Origin: Synaphobranchus kaupii
Taxonomy: Eukaryota > Chordata > Actinopteri > Anguilliformes > Synaphobranchidae
Length of the DNA stretch: 64,000 nucleotides
Direction of reading: 5' to 3'
Assembly: GCA_029718625.1 (NCBI GenBank)
Contig: CM056391.1
Coordinates: 6,146,830 to 6,210,829, forward strand
The position numbers were made by a program, and so were the translations under genes. Of this stretch, positions 1 to 20,239 are shown one piece after another. Positions within the stretch are counted from its first letter, which is position 1. Each line of letters begins with the position of its first letter. The notes under the pieces are model-generated. The model was not told the origin of the DNA. It saw only the letters and a list, made by a program, of their open reading frames with translations, and did not search any database.

Positions 1-215
1 TTACTGTTCTCCCAAAGCTCTTCTGCATTTCATTTTACTGTTCTCCCAAAGCTCTTCTGCATTTCATTGTACTGTTCTCCCAAAGCTCTTCTGCATTTCA
101 TTTTACTGTTCTCCCAAAGCTTTGATGCATTTCATTTTACTGTTCTCCCAAAGCTTTTATGCATTTCATTTTACTCTTCTCCAAAAGTTCTTATGTATTT
201 CATTTTACTCATATA
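1..215. repeat. 34-bp tandem repeat
   Basis: About six copies of a 34-bp unit containing TTACTGTTCTCCCAAAGCT start at 1, 35, 69, 103, 137 and 171 and decay to the right. The array is cut by the window start, so its real length is unknown. The short + frame through it is an artefact of the period. Confidence 0.85.
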
Positions 216-949
216 TACACTACCGTTCAAAAGTTTAGAATCACTGAGACATTTTTATGTTTTTGAAAAAACTTATACTTTTATTCACAAGGTAGCATTA
301 AATTGATAGAAAAATACTGTGAAGACATTAATAATAATTAACACATGGTTGGCTAAATGGCTATAAGTCATCAAGAGTCTGAGGTATCAAACGAGCCCCC
401 AACCATCACTCTGCTTCCAGATATGCAGCAAGTATGGATGGATCACTTTAAGGGCTGTTTTCAGAGTTCAATGGGAAACGCAGTCAGGAGAAACAACCCT
501 TAAAGTGATGCATCCATATCTATTGCATATCTGTGTAATTTACAGCTTAATGTAGTCCTACTCCCCAAATCCCATAGAGATCCATTCAAATGCAGAGACG
601 TTATATTATTGCTTGTAAGAGTACCAGAAAATAAGATATTAAGAGTCTTTTGATGTTTTTGGGTCACAGACATCAGGACATCATGGCATGCAAAGGATAT
701 GCAACCAAATATTAAATATGACGACTTTATTTACATTTGTTAATTACTTTTGGTGCCCTAAAATGGGGGACTATGTTAAAATGGCTACAGTTGCTAAAGT
801 AGAAATAGAAATAGTAGTTTGTAACATTATCAATGTCTTGACTGTATTTTTTGATAAATTTAATGCTACTTCGGTGAATAAAAGTATGAATTTCTTTCAA
901 AAACATAAAAATGTCATAAAAAAATCAAAAACTTTTGAACAGTAGTGTA
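216..949. mobile_element. TA-flanked MITE 1 (CACTACCGTTCAAAAG ends)
   Basis: The left end CACTACCGTTCAAAAGTTT (218) and the reverse complement of the right end (about 905-947) match over roughly 55 bp, including the shared block ATTTTTATGTTTTTGAAA. TA dinucleotides flank both sides. There is no transposase. The interior holds an imperfect hairpin (about 419-535) around TGGATGGATCACTTTAAGG. Parts of the same core recur at 1290-1600 and 52020-52400. The end type and TA target suggest a non-autonomous Tc1/mariner-group element. Confidence 0.75.
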
Positions 950-1871
950 TACAGTCAGGTCAATAAGTATTTGGACAGTGACACAATTTTTGTTGTTTTG
1001 GCTCTGTAATCCAGCACATTGGATTTGAAATGGAACAGTGACTATGAGGTTAAAGTGCAGACTTTCAGCTTTAATTTGAGGGTTTTTACATCCATATCGG
1101 CTGAACCGTGTAGCAATTGTAGCCATTTTTATACACCCCCCCCCTCCCCCATTTTAGGGGACCAAAAGTAATTGGACAAATTAACATAAACTTTAGTAAA
1201 ATTATTATATTTAATATTTGGTAATTAATAATATATATTTAATAATATATTTAACTCATTTTTCCATAGAGTTCAATAGGAAAATAGGTCAGGAGAAACA
1301 ACCCTTAAAGTGATCCATCCATATCTACTGCATATCTGGCAGCAGAGTGATGGTTTGAAGCTCGTTGGTTTGAAGACCCTTGTTGACTCACAGCCATTTA
1401 ACCAACCATGTATTCCATACTATTCCCATGTAATTTACAGCTAAATCTAGTCTCACCCCCCCCCCCAATTCCCATAGAGAGCCATTCAAATGCAGAGATG
1501 TTATAGTATCACTTGTAAGAGTACCTGCAAATAAGATATCAAGAGTCTTTTGATGTTGTTGGGTCACAGACATCAGGGAGTCATGACATGCAAAGGATAT
1601 GTGACCAAATATTAAATATGATAACTTTATTAAAGTTTATGTGAATTTGTCCAATTACTTTTGGTCCCCTAAAATGGGGGGACTGTGCATAAAAATGCCT
1701 ACAATTGCTACACCATTCACCCGATATGGATGTAAAAACCCTCACATTAAAGCTGAAAGTCTGCACTTTAACCTCATAGTCACTGTTCCATTTCAAATCC
1801 AATGTGCTGGAATACAGAGCCAAAGCAACAAAAATTGTGTCACTGTCCAAATACTTATGGACCTGACTGTA
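950..1871. mobile_element. TA-flanked MITE 2 with about 220-bp inverted ends
   Basis: The left arm begins CAGTCAGGTCAATAAGTATT at 952. Its reverse complement returns at about 1640-1869, ending in CCTGACTG, so the terminal inverted repeats run about 220 bp. TA flanks both sides, and the left TA abuts the right TA of MITE 1. The middle (about 1290-1600) is a partial copy of the MITE 1 core. No transposase is present. Related single arms occur at 33050-33125 and 34349-34520. Confidence 0.8.
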
Positions 1872-2779
1872 GATGCATTATAAAGTATTTTAATATGTAT
1901 TTCCTTTTATATTCATATAGAGTACATTGTATTCTTGGCACTATAATGGCTGTGAGGTCATGTGCTATATTATTGTGTTGTTAATGACATTTGTAATCAA
2001 TTAAGTTGTCTCACAACTTATTCTTGGCCAAGATTGGTGCAATTAACTACAAGTTACGGTTAGTGAACTTAATCTTAGCTTAGTGAATTACACAATTTAA
2101 TAATCTCTTGATTCATTAAGTCTGTTACTGACAAACACAATAATGTGGACATTCTGTTGTGTAATTTAGCAGCAGAAACTTCTCTTACCGACCAGAACCT
2201 CCTGCAGTTGAAGGAGCAGAGAAGACAGAAGGAGCTGTAGCACAGGAGCTGAGTATCTGGTGAGTATAATGAATCTGCGTTTCTTTTTTTAGCCAGTGCC
2301 ACAGGGTGCACCCGTCCTTCACCTCATCTGTAGAGAATGGGCAGGTGAGAGCAGAAACCTCACCTGACCAATCAGAGAATGGGCAGGTGAGATCAGAAAC
2401 CTCACCTGACCAATCAGTATTCACTTCAGATCAGAGAAATGAGGGAGAGGATATGTCAGAGTACTCAAAAAATTCACCCTCCTTTCCTCCACTACCACCT
2501 CCTCTCCTCCTTGCCCCAGAAACCAATCTTTGTGTCCTAATATAATGTTTCTGATTACATTTTAATTAATGTCTCGACGCAAACCGCAATGTCAGATACA
2601 TTGTATACTGTACATGCAAAATACGTGTACTTGAAATGTACAGGCTGTTTTGCATACTTCCTTGTAGGAGACGAGTGGAGGAAAGGAGGTGAGGAGTGAA
2701 GGATATTGGGACGCCCCCGGGGGGGGTGTTTGTACTGTCAGAAGGTCATGTGATCTTTGTCATGTGACAGGGTGCTGAG
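1872..2779. other. 5' flank of the TMEM132-like gene
   Basis: I see no coding exon here. The stretch holds a 43-bp direct duplication (2333-2418) and, at about 2141-2265, a segment ending in a good splice donor (ATCTG then GTGAGTATAA) that resembles 13775-13860. It could contain an untranslated first exon, but no TATA box or clear core promoter is visible. Confidence 0.35.
2333..2418. repeat. Two-copy 43-bp tandem repeat
   Basis: Units start at 2333 and 2376 with GAGAATGGGCAGGTGAGA and end in CACCTGACCAATCA. They differ by about one base. Each contains an ATTGG/CCAAT-type motif on one strand, but no function can be assigned. Confidence 0.85.
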
Positions 2780-13289
<10,510 letters not shown>

Positions 13290-14545
13290 CCGTCACACAG
13301 ACACCTGTCTGATGCAGGTCTCCCTTCGCTGTTCCTATGGCTCAGTAAACCTGTCTGTGTCTCTGTACCTTTACCATAGATCCTACCCTCACCCTGCTAC
13401 TTGGCCCCCTGGGAGCTGTAGTCCTCAACACAGGAACCGTCATCATAACATGCGCCCGGCGCATCAAGAGTATGCCGGTTCTTTTAAATCACACACAATC
13501 GGTGCTAATCCGGTTAACCCGGCCCATGTCCAGGCGCTTAATCGAACCCTCTCATTCTGCCAGATAGTCCACTCTGGGAGTTGTAGTCCTCAATAGATCT
13601 TACAAACCTGCTAGATAGTCAGCTCTGGGGGTTGTAGTATCTCAAATATCTAGGCTTATCAGATACCCAACTTTGTGTGCTTAACACTGAAATGTATTCC
13701 CACTGTTGAAGCTGAAACATTGATGAAACAGTTTTATAATCTGAAAATTAATTAAGGGGCTTGGCGAACTGTAATAACGTGGACATTCTGTCCTGTAATA
13801 CATCATCAGAAACTCCTGTTACCAACTGCAGCAGGAGCTGCATATCTGGTGAGCGTAGAGAATCTGTGCTTCTGTGCGCTTTTATAACTTTAAAATTATT
13901 TTAAAAACAATTTTTGTCAGTACTGCATTTCCCCTTGCGCTCTTTACAGTCTTCTTTTCCTGCAGTGACTCTATCAAAGTAAATAGCAGTACAGAGTCGA
14001 GCCTTCCTCAGTTCAGGTCTTCAGTTCTTACTGTACTCGTGTCTTCAGTTCTTACTGTACTTGTGGTTCTGGATGCATTTCACAATGCCTTTACTTCAGA
14101 TTGATTAGCTAATTAATAAACTTTTTTTTTGTATTTTAAATGGCATCAGTCATTTTTGCTTCTGCTGATTTTATGTTGCCTTGTTACCTTACTGGATTAC
14201 AGTGATATTTACTCAGTCTTTGGAAATGGCTTTAGGTAGGCAGGCACCCTATTCAACAAATTAGTCTAAAACTACTAATTGTAGCTAAAATAAATATTGA
14301 CATTGAATGAATGATTGAGTTGTAGTCAAGTGCCCGATACAAGCGAAGATGTCGGTCGGTCTGCGGTGGTGTTCATTGCCAAAGGAGGAAAAACAAGTCC
14401 TCACTGCTTTTACTTCAGTTCATTGTATCAATTTTCATAAAAACCTGAGTTGGAATAAACAATTTTGCACTAAACCCGCGACGGCCACGGAAAGCTGCGC
14501 AGGAAGCACTTTCACACGAGAGCACGGGGTGCGTCCCAATATTAT
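13290..14545. other. 3' flank of the TMEM132-like gene
   Basis: No gene is recognised. It contains three ZNF143-like motifs (13408-13640) and a segment at 13775-13860 resembling the pre-gene segment at 2141-2265. No convincing polyadenylation signal was located close to the stop. Confidence 0.4.
13408..13640. promoter_or_regulatory. Three ZNF143/THAP11-like motifs
   Basis: CTGGGAGCTGTAGTCC (13409), ACTCTGGGAGTTGTAGTCC (13571) and CTCTGGGGGTTGTAGTA (13623) match the reverse complement of the ACTACAAYTCCCAGA-type site. They may be functional sites or copies of a dispersed repeat carrying it. Confidence 0.4.
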
Positions 14546-14546
14546 C

Positions 14547-15424
14547 CTTTCCTCCACTCCCCCACTACCACTCGTCTCCTCCTTTCCTCCACTCCCCCAC
14601 TACCACTCGTCTCCTACCTCCTTTCCTCCACTCCCCCACTACCACTCGTCTCCTACCTCCTTTCCTCCACTCCCCCACTACCACTCGTCTCCTACCTCCT
14701 TTCCTCCACTCCCCCACTACCACTCGTCTCCTACCTCCTTTCCTCCACTCCCCCACTACCACTCGTCTCCTACCTCCTTTCCTCCACTCCCCCACTACCA
14801 CTCGTCTCCTACCTCCTTTCCTCCACTCCCCCACTACCACTCGTCTCCTACCTCCTTTCCTCCACTCCCCCACTACCACTCGTCTCCTACCTCCTTTCCT
14901 CCACTCCCCCACTACCACTCGTCTCCTACCTCCTTTCCTCCACTCCCCCACTACCACTCGTCTCCTACCTCCTTTCCTCCACTCCCCCACTACCACTCGT
15001 CTCCTACCTCCTTTCCTCCACTCCCCCACTACCACTCGTCTCCTCCTTTCCTCCACTCCCCCACTACCACTCGTCTCCTACCTCCTTTCCTCCACTCCCC
15101 CACTACCACTCGTCTCCTACCTCCTTTCCTCCACTCCCCCACTACCACTCGTCTCCTACCTCCTTTCCTCCACTCCCCCACTACCACTCGTCTCCTACCT
15201 CCTTTCCTCCACTCCCCCACTACCACTCGTCTCCTCCTTTCCTCCACTCCCCCACTACCACTCGTCTCCTACCTCCTTTCCTCCACTCCCCCACTACCAC
15301 TCGTCTCCTACCTCCTTTCCTCCACTCCCCCACTACCACTCGTCTCCTCCTTTCCTCCAGTCCCCCACTACCACTCGTCTCCTACCTCCTTTCCTCCACT
15401 CCCCCACTACCACCCGTCTCCTAC
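14547..15424. repeat. 39-bp minisatellite
   Basis: About 22 copies of TCCTTTCCTCCACTCCCCCAC plus TACCACTCGTCTCCTACC. A few units are shortened where TACC is missing. Thirteen-codon periodicity creates long Pro/His/Ser and Arg/Val/Gly frames on opposite strands; these are not genes. Confidence 0.96.
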
Positions 15425-17459
15425 GTGGAAGTATGTGTCGAAGAGGACGTGGCGCCCTCTTTCCTGCTAGAAAAGGGGTTGTAGCAGCGATTCTCTAGCA
15501 GTTGCTACATAGGGGAATTGAATTGCATAGGGTACCAAATTGGGAGAAAAAGGGAAAAATCTGAGAAATTTTTGTTTTTTTTAAATGATGTGCAAGTGCA
15601 ATTAAATTGTTTGGTAACGTTAGTTAGTTACTTACCCAGGTGCACGATAGGCTACGACCAGTTCAGCGATGTTATGGCAGTGCTGCTCACTTCCACTAAC
15701 AGGTTAAGCTTCTCTTGTTTACGCTGAGAATGATAGCTGACATTATGCGCTGATATTTTCCTTATTAGGCGTTTCTTCCAGTTACATATACATTTTAACT
15801 TCAACAGCATGTGGGGCCTGTATGGGTGTATGGTTTTAACACCGGGCTGGCATGTGGGGCCTGTATGGGCAACCCGGCTGGGCCCCCCAATACCTTTTGT
15901 CCGCAGGCTCCACGTGAGCCCCACATTTGGCTGCCCATGAGGTTTAATGATGGGGCCAGGATGGGCTACACAACCTCCTGGGCCTACACGGGCTATATCT
16001 GGGCTCATGCACAATATTAGCAAAATGTGTGTTTTTTTGTTTTTTTTAAACTCTAGTTCATTTTAATCAACTCAACTAGCCTCAACTAGCAAGCACCAAC
16101 ATCAAAAAGTGGCATTTTTTATATGTCCACTCGAGGGCGTGGTAACATTAGGTGAAGAAATAAATCCAATGAGATGGACAACTGGACTTCCATGTAACGC
16201 TAAACAATCCAGTTAGCCAGCCATCTTACCAACATATTGGGGATTCAAAAGGTATATTTCTTTATTAAATAAACTATTCATTGATTATTAAAACAACAAA
16301 ATTTAATACTAAGTTATGCAAGTGACAGCGAACCTAGCATAATGCTGGCTTGCTCTTATGAATGTGGGAGAGATTCCTGCCAGTTTAATTCAATCGACCC
16401 AGTAGTGTAGTGTAGGGTATACACAGTATACCCACTTCTTTCTTAGTGGGCATAGAGTATACTCACTTCTTATTCCCCACTGGTGCACGTATCAATTAGT
16501 AGTCATGGATTTGCTAAATTAGAATATACCCACCTCTCCAGGCACTACTACACCACTGAATCAACCGTATCACTAGATTTGATGGAAGTATTCATGGATG
16601 TATTCACCAGTAAGCAGTCTGATGCCGCTAATCAAACATTGACAGTTTATGATGGTTAGCTTGCACTCATTTATAAGGTAAATACAGCTAGATAGCCTAT
16701 GCTCGCTTACAACAACAAAAAAGTTACATAAAAGTTCAAGTTGTAATAAGACTAATGCTAGCTAATTTGTATTGCTTTGCCAATATAAAAGTGAAATAAA
16801 AGAACCAGACACAAAATTAGATGCACTTAGTAGGCTACGTTAAATAGTTCTTTCTCTGTAGGCCTACAGCGTGTTTGCAACAGTTCTCTGTAAAAAGCGC
16901 TATAAAAAATACATTTAATTGAATTTAATTGATGATCAAGCCTGCCGCATTGTGACAGCCTGTCAATGTATACTTTTTGCCTCAGGATTGCGTGTGCATC
17001 CTCTTTTGTTTACAAACAAGAAATGGGTCTATAGCCTACGTGATATTTCCACACAAGCATTTCCCAGGCAGAACCGTCATCACACGCAGAACGACTAACA
17101 GAATAACCAAGGCTTTATTGCACTAGGATGAGAGAGCCATTGTCGGGGCAAGACCTACGTTGACCTAGTCTTGTTCTTTTTATTACAGTTCTTTGATAAT
17201 TGTAAGTAGGCTAGGCAAAGGAAAATAAGACCAATATTATTTTCAAAGAACATGCACTCATTCTAATATCCATTTTTGCGAAAGATGCTGTATTTTATTG
17301 GCGGCGCTAGACATAAACTACCTTTTTTTCTTCTGAACAAAGTTGCGCGGAAAAAAATGATTAATGATTGAGTGGAAACTCTGAATACGGGTATCTTGCA
17401 CGATTTGCAGACACGCCTCATTTTCATCAAATCTCTACCGCGCGCGTAATGCCGCTTAA
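15425..17459. other. Intergenic, no gene recognised
   Basis: About 15810-16015 has imperfect internal repetition of ATGTGGGGCCTGTATGGG and its complement (CCCACAT), like a degenerate fish interspersed element. The rest is AT-rich with no coding pattern I can support. Confidence 0.4.
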
Positions 17460-19041
17460 TACACTGCTCAAAAAAAATAAGGGAACACTTAAGGGACACA
17501 TCAGATCTTGATGAACGAATTATTCAAGTTGAAAATCTTTACTGATGTACATTGTATAATTTGTTGAGAACAAAATGACGTAACAATGGTCAATGGAAAC
17601 CAAAATCATCAACCCATTGAGGGCTGGATTCAAAATCACACCGAAAATCAAAGTAAAAAATTTAAATCACAGGCTGATCCAACTTGTGTGAATTTTATCA
17701 CGGCAACTCATAATGTGGCTCAGTAGTGTGTATGGCCCCCGCGTGCCTGTACGCACTCCCGACAATGTCTGGGCATGCTCCTGATGAGTCAGCGGATGGT
17801 GTCCTGGGGGATCTCCTCCCAGACCTGGATCAGGGCATCAGTGAGCTCCTGGACAGTCTGTGGCGGTACTTGGCGGCGTCGGATGCACCGATACATAACG
17901 TCCCATAGGTGCTCAATTGGATTTAGGTCAGGGGAACGAGAGGGCCAGTCAATAGCATCAATGCCTTCCTCTTCCAGGAACTGCCTACACACTCTGGCCA
18001 CATGAGGCCGGGCATTGTCCTGCACCAGGAGGAACCTAGGGCCCACTGCACCAGCGTAAGGTCTGACAATCGCTCTGAGGATTTCATCCCGATACCTAAC
18101 AGCAGTCAGGGTACCGTTGGCTATGACATGGAGGTTTGTGCGACCCTCCAAGGATATGCCTCCCCAGACCATCACTGACCCACCGCCAAATCGGTCATGC
18201 TGGATGATGTTACAGGCAGCATAACGTTCACCACGGCGTCTCCAGACTCTTTCACGCCTGTCACGTGTTTAGTGTGAACCTGCTCTCATCTGTGAAGAGA
18301 ACGGGGCGCCAATGGCGAGCCTGCAATTCTGGTGTTCTCTCGCAAATGCCAATCGAGCTGCACAGTGCTGGGCTGTGAGCACAGGTCCCACTAGAGGACG
18401 TCGGGCCCTCATGCCACCCTCGTAGAGTCTGTTTCTGACAGTTTTGTCAGAAACATGCACACCAGTAGCCTGCTGGAGGTCATTTTGTAGGGCTCGGGCA
18501 GTGCTCCTCCTGTTCCTTCTCGCACAAAGGAGCAGATACCGGTCCTGCTGCTGGGTTGATGCCCTTCTACGGCCCTGTCCAGCTCTCCTCGTGTAATGGC
18601 CGGTCTCCTGGTATCTCCTGCATGCTCTTGAGACTGTGCTGGGAGACACAGCAAACCTTCTTGCAACCGCATGTATGGATGTGCCATCCTGGAAGAGCTG
18701 GACTACCTGTGCAACCTGATTGGGCTGCAGGTACCGCCTCATGCTACCAGTAGTGACAAGGACACTAGCAGAACACAAAACTAGAGAAGAATCAGTCAGG
18801 AAGGATAAGGAGAGAGCAATTGTCTGTGGCCACCACATGCAAAACCATTACCTTTTTGGGGGTTGTCTTGCTTTTGCCTCTCCATTGCACCTGTTGTCAC
18901 TTTCATTTGCACCACAGCAGGTGAAATTGATTCACAATCACTTGTGCTTCCTAAATGGACAGATTGATATCCCTGAAGTTTAACTTACTTGGTGTTACAC
19001 TGTGACGATTAAGTGTTCCCTTCATTTTTTTGAGCAGTATA
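17460..19041 (-). mobile_element. Tc1-family DNA transposon, inactive
   Basis: The TA-flanked ends mirror each other: CACTGCTCAAAAAAAATAAG at 17462, and the complement of TTTTTTTGAGCAGTA at about 19025-19039. Both arms also carry GGGAACACTTAA inside. At about 1.58 kb it is the standard Tc1 length. It carries one broken transposase on the minus strand. Confidence 0.93.
17789..18838 (-). pseudogene. Tc1 transposase (DD34E), frameshifted
   Basis: The amino-terminal part (18838-18269) has a helix-turn-helix ([19 protein letters not shown]) and a basic GRRRA linker. The carboxy part (18175-17789) carries the second Asp (VQDNARPH) and the Glu in SPDLNPIEHLWD, with about 34 residues between, as in Tc1. 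The stretch with the first Asp (FTDESRF, near 18285) is out of frame with what precedes it, and a second shift follows near 18255 with in-frame stops. At least two lesions therefore make this copy non-autonomous. Confidence 0.92.
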
Positions 19042-19470
19042 TATACTGCAGAGATGCTTAAAACAGCGGATAGGTCAAATGTCTTCACAAATCACAAATA
19101 GCTTAAGCTACGCGGAATTTCAGGAGTAAGTCCCATTTGCACATGCTTATCTGAACTCTGAATCTGGCCCTAAGCATGTAGCGATAGTGTACTTTCAGAT
19201 GAGACTCTCATTGGCAGATTAGATGTTGTTATCCAATGGGGAGAATTATTCTTTGAGGGCATGGTGCATCTTTGATGACAAAATGAGCAAGTAGAAGAAA
19301 AAGAAAAATTGCAAAAATAACCCAAGGTTGGGGATTTATTGTGTGGATGTGTGAAGTTGTAACTTACCTGAATTATTTGTAGTTACATGAGGTCAAAGCG
19401 TACAGAAGTTAATGTTTTTAAGGGCTGAGAGTCTGTGGTCATTGTGGTTATTGGAAACCCTGAAAAGTGC

Positions 19471-19494
19471 CATACTATACGCGCGTATAGTATG
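19471..19494. repeat. Perfect 24-bp palindrome
   Basis: The half-site CATACTATACGC is followed directly by its exact complement with no spacer. It lies 0.7 kb upstream of the Ig-gene leader exon, in a TACTATA/CTTACATACT-rich stretch like fish MITE ends, so it may be a transposon junction rather than a binding site. Confidence 0.9.
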
Positions 19495-19866
19495 TAAGCA
19501 AAGACCTCGCTTATGTCCCGAATCTGCGTTGGCGTTCATGTTCCTTGCGTAGAGTATGTACTAGGCCTTAGTCCATCATCCTACAAATATAACTTTACGA
19601 GCGCACACTAAGCAATATATATATATATTACAATTTAGGCATTTTATAGTTTAAATTTTTTTTTACTAGCTTGCTATATTACAACATTACACTCCATAAC
19701 AATGATGTTCATAATTGTTGTAACGTTACTCCATAATTTACAGTCTTTCTCGATGCCATGTTCGAGTTAAAACTGCGTCGTCCAGAACTGCTTTGTCTAA
19801 AGTGCGCATGCGTCGTCCAGAACTCCTTTCTCCGAGTCTGCAGCCAGTTGAGTCCATAGTAGACTG

Positions 19867-19875
19867 TATAAAAAT
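19867..19875 (+). promoter_or_regulatory. Candidate TATA box for the Ig-superfamily gene
   Basis: TATAAAAAT lies about 325 bp before the leader ATG. GAAACAGAGAAAC at about 19932 resembles a loosely spaced interferon-response element. The 17-bp context AGACTGTATAAAAATAG occurs again at 27089, so it may be repeat-derived. Confidence 0.3.
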
Positions 19876-20190
19876 AGGTTGAGTCTCACTGGCTCTGGCC
19901 TGTCTGCATTGCGTCATAGTTGTTTACAACGGAAACAGAGAAACGTCAATGGAGAATGCTTTTTCTTGGATAGCATGTCTTTAACTGACTGAATTTCGAC
20001 CAAGACTAGAAATATGCTTTCGACACGCACCCTTTGTTTATGACCAGGTGTGCAGCTTGTCTTTGTGTTTAAAAAATATATATTATTAGCATTTGATATA
20101 TTTTAGTTAGATTGAATCGAGATACATTCGTCCAATAGTCCGACTGTAATTTACTGAAGACTGTGGACCGTTTCGAAGTCTAACATAGAA

Positions 20191-20239
20191 ATGAAGGAAA
20201 TGATATTTCCAAATTGTGCCCTCGTTGGACTGCTGTTAG
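20191..20239 (+). CDS. Ig-superfamily gene exon 1, signal peptide
   Basis: ATG at 20191 gives MKEMIFPNCALVGLLL and one leftover base before GTGAGT at 20240. Joining that base to the first two of exon 2 gives Ala and extends a hydrophobic run (LLAAAA) to a plausible cleavage site before the V domain. The phase and hydrophobic fit support the link despite the 14.6-kb gap. A closer, unseen leader exon is the alternative. Confidence 0.62.

Larger units (their letters stand above)
19042..20190. other. 5' flank of the Ig-superfamily gene
   Basis: No coding exon. It contains a perfect 24-bp palindrome (19471-19494) and a TATA-like box (19867), followed within 320 bp by the leader exon. The rest has no recognisable content. 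Confidence 0.45.

Noticed and set aside
14349..15470. 373-codon Pro/His/Ser frame and opposite Arg/Val/Gly frames
   Set aside because: Generated by the 39-bp minisatellite; no splice or homology support.
19932..19946. Interferon-response element upstream of the Ig gene
   Set aside because: GAAACAGAGAAAC has a 4-base rather than 2-base gap between GAAA cores; too weak to call as a site.
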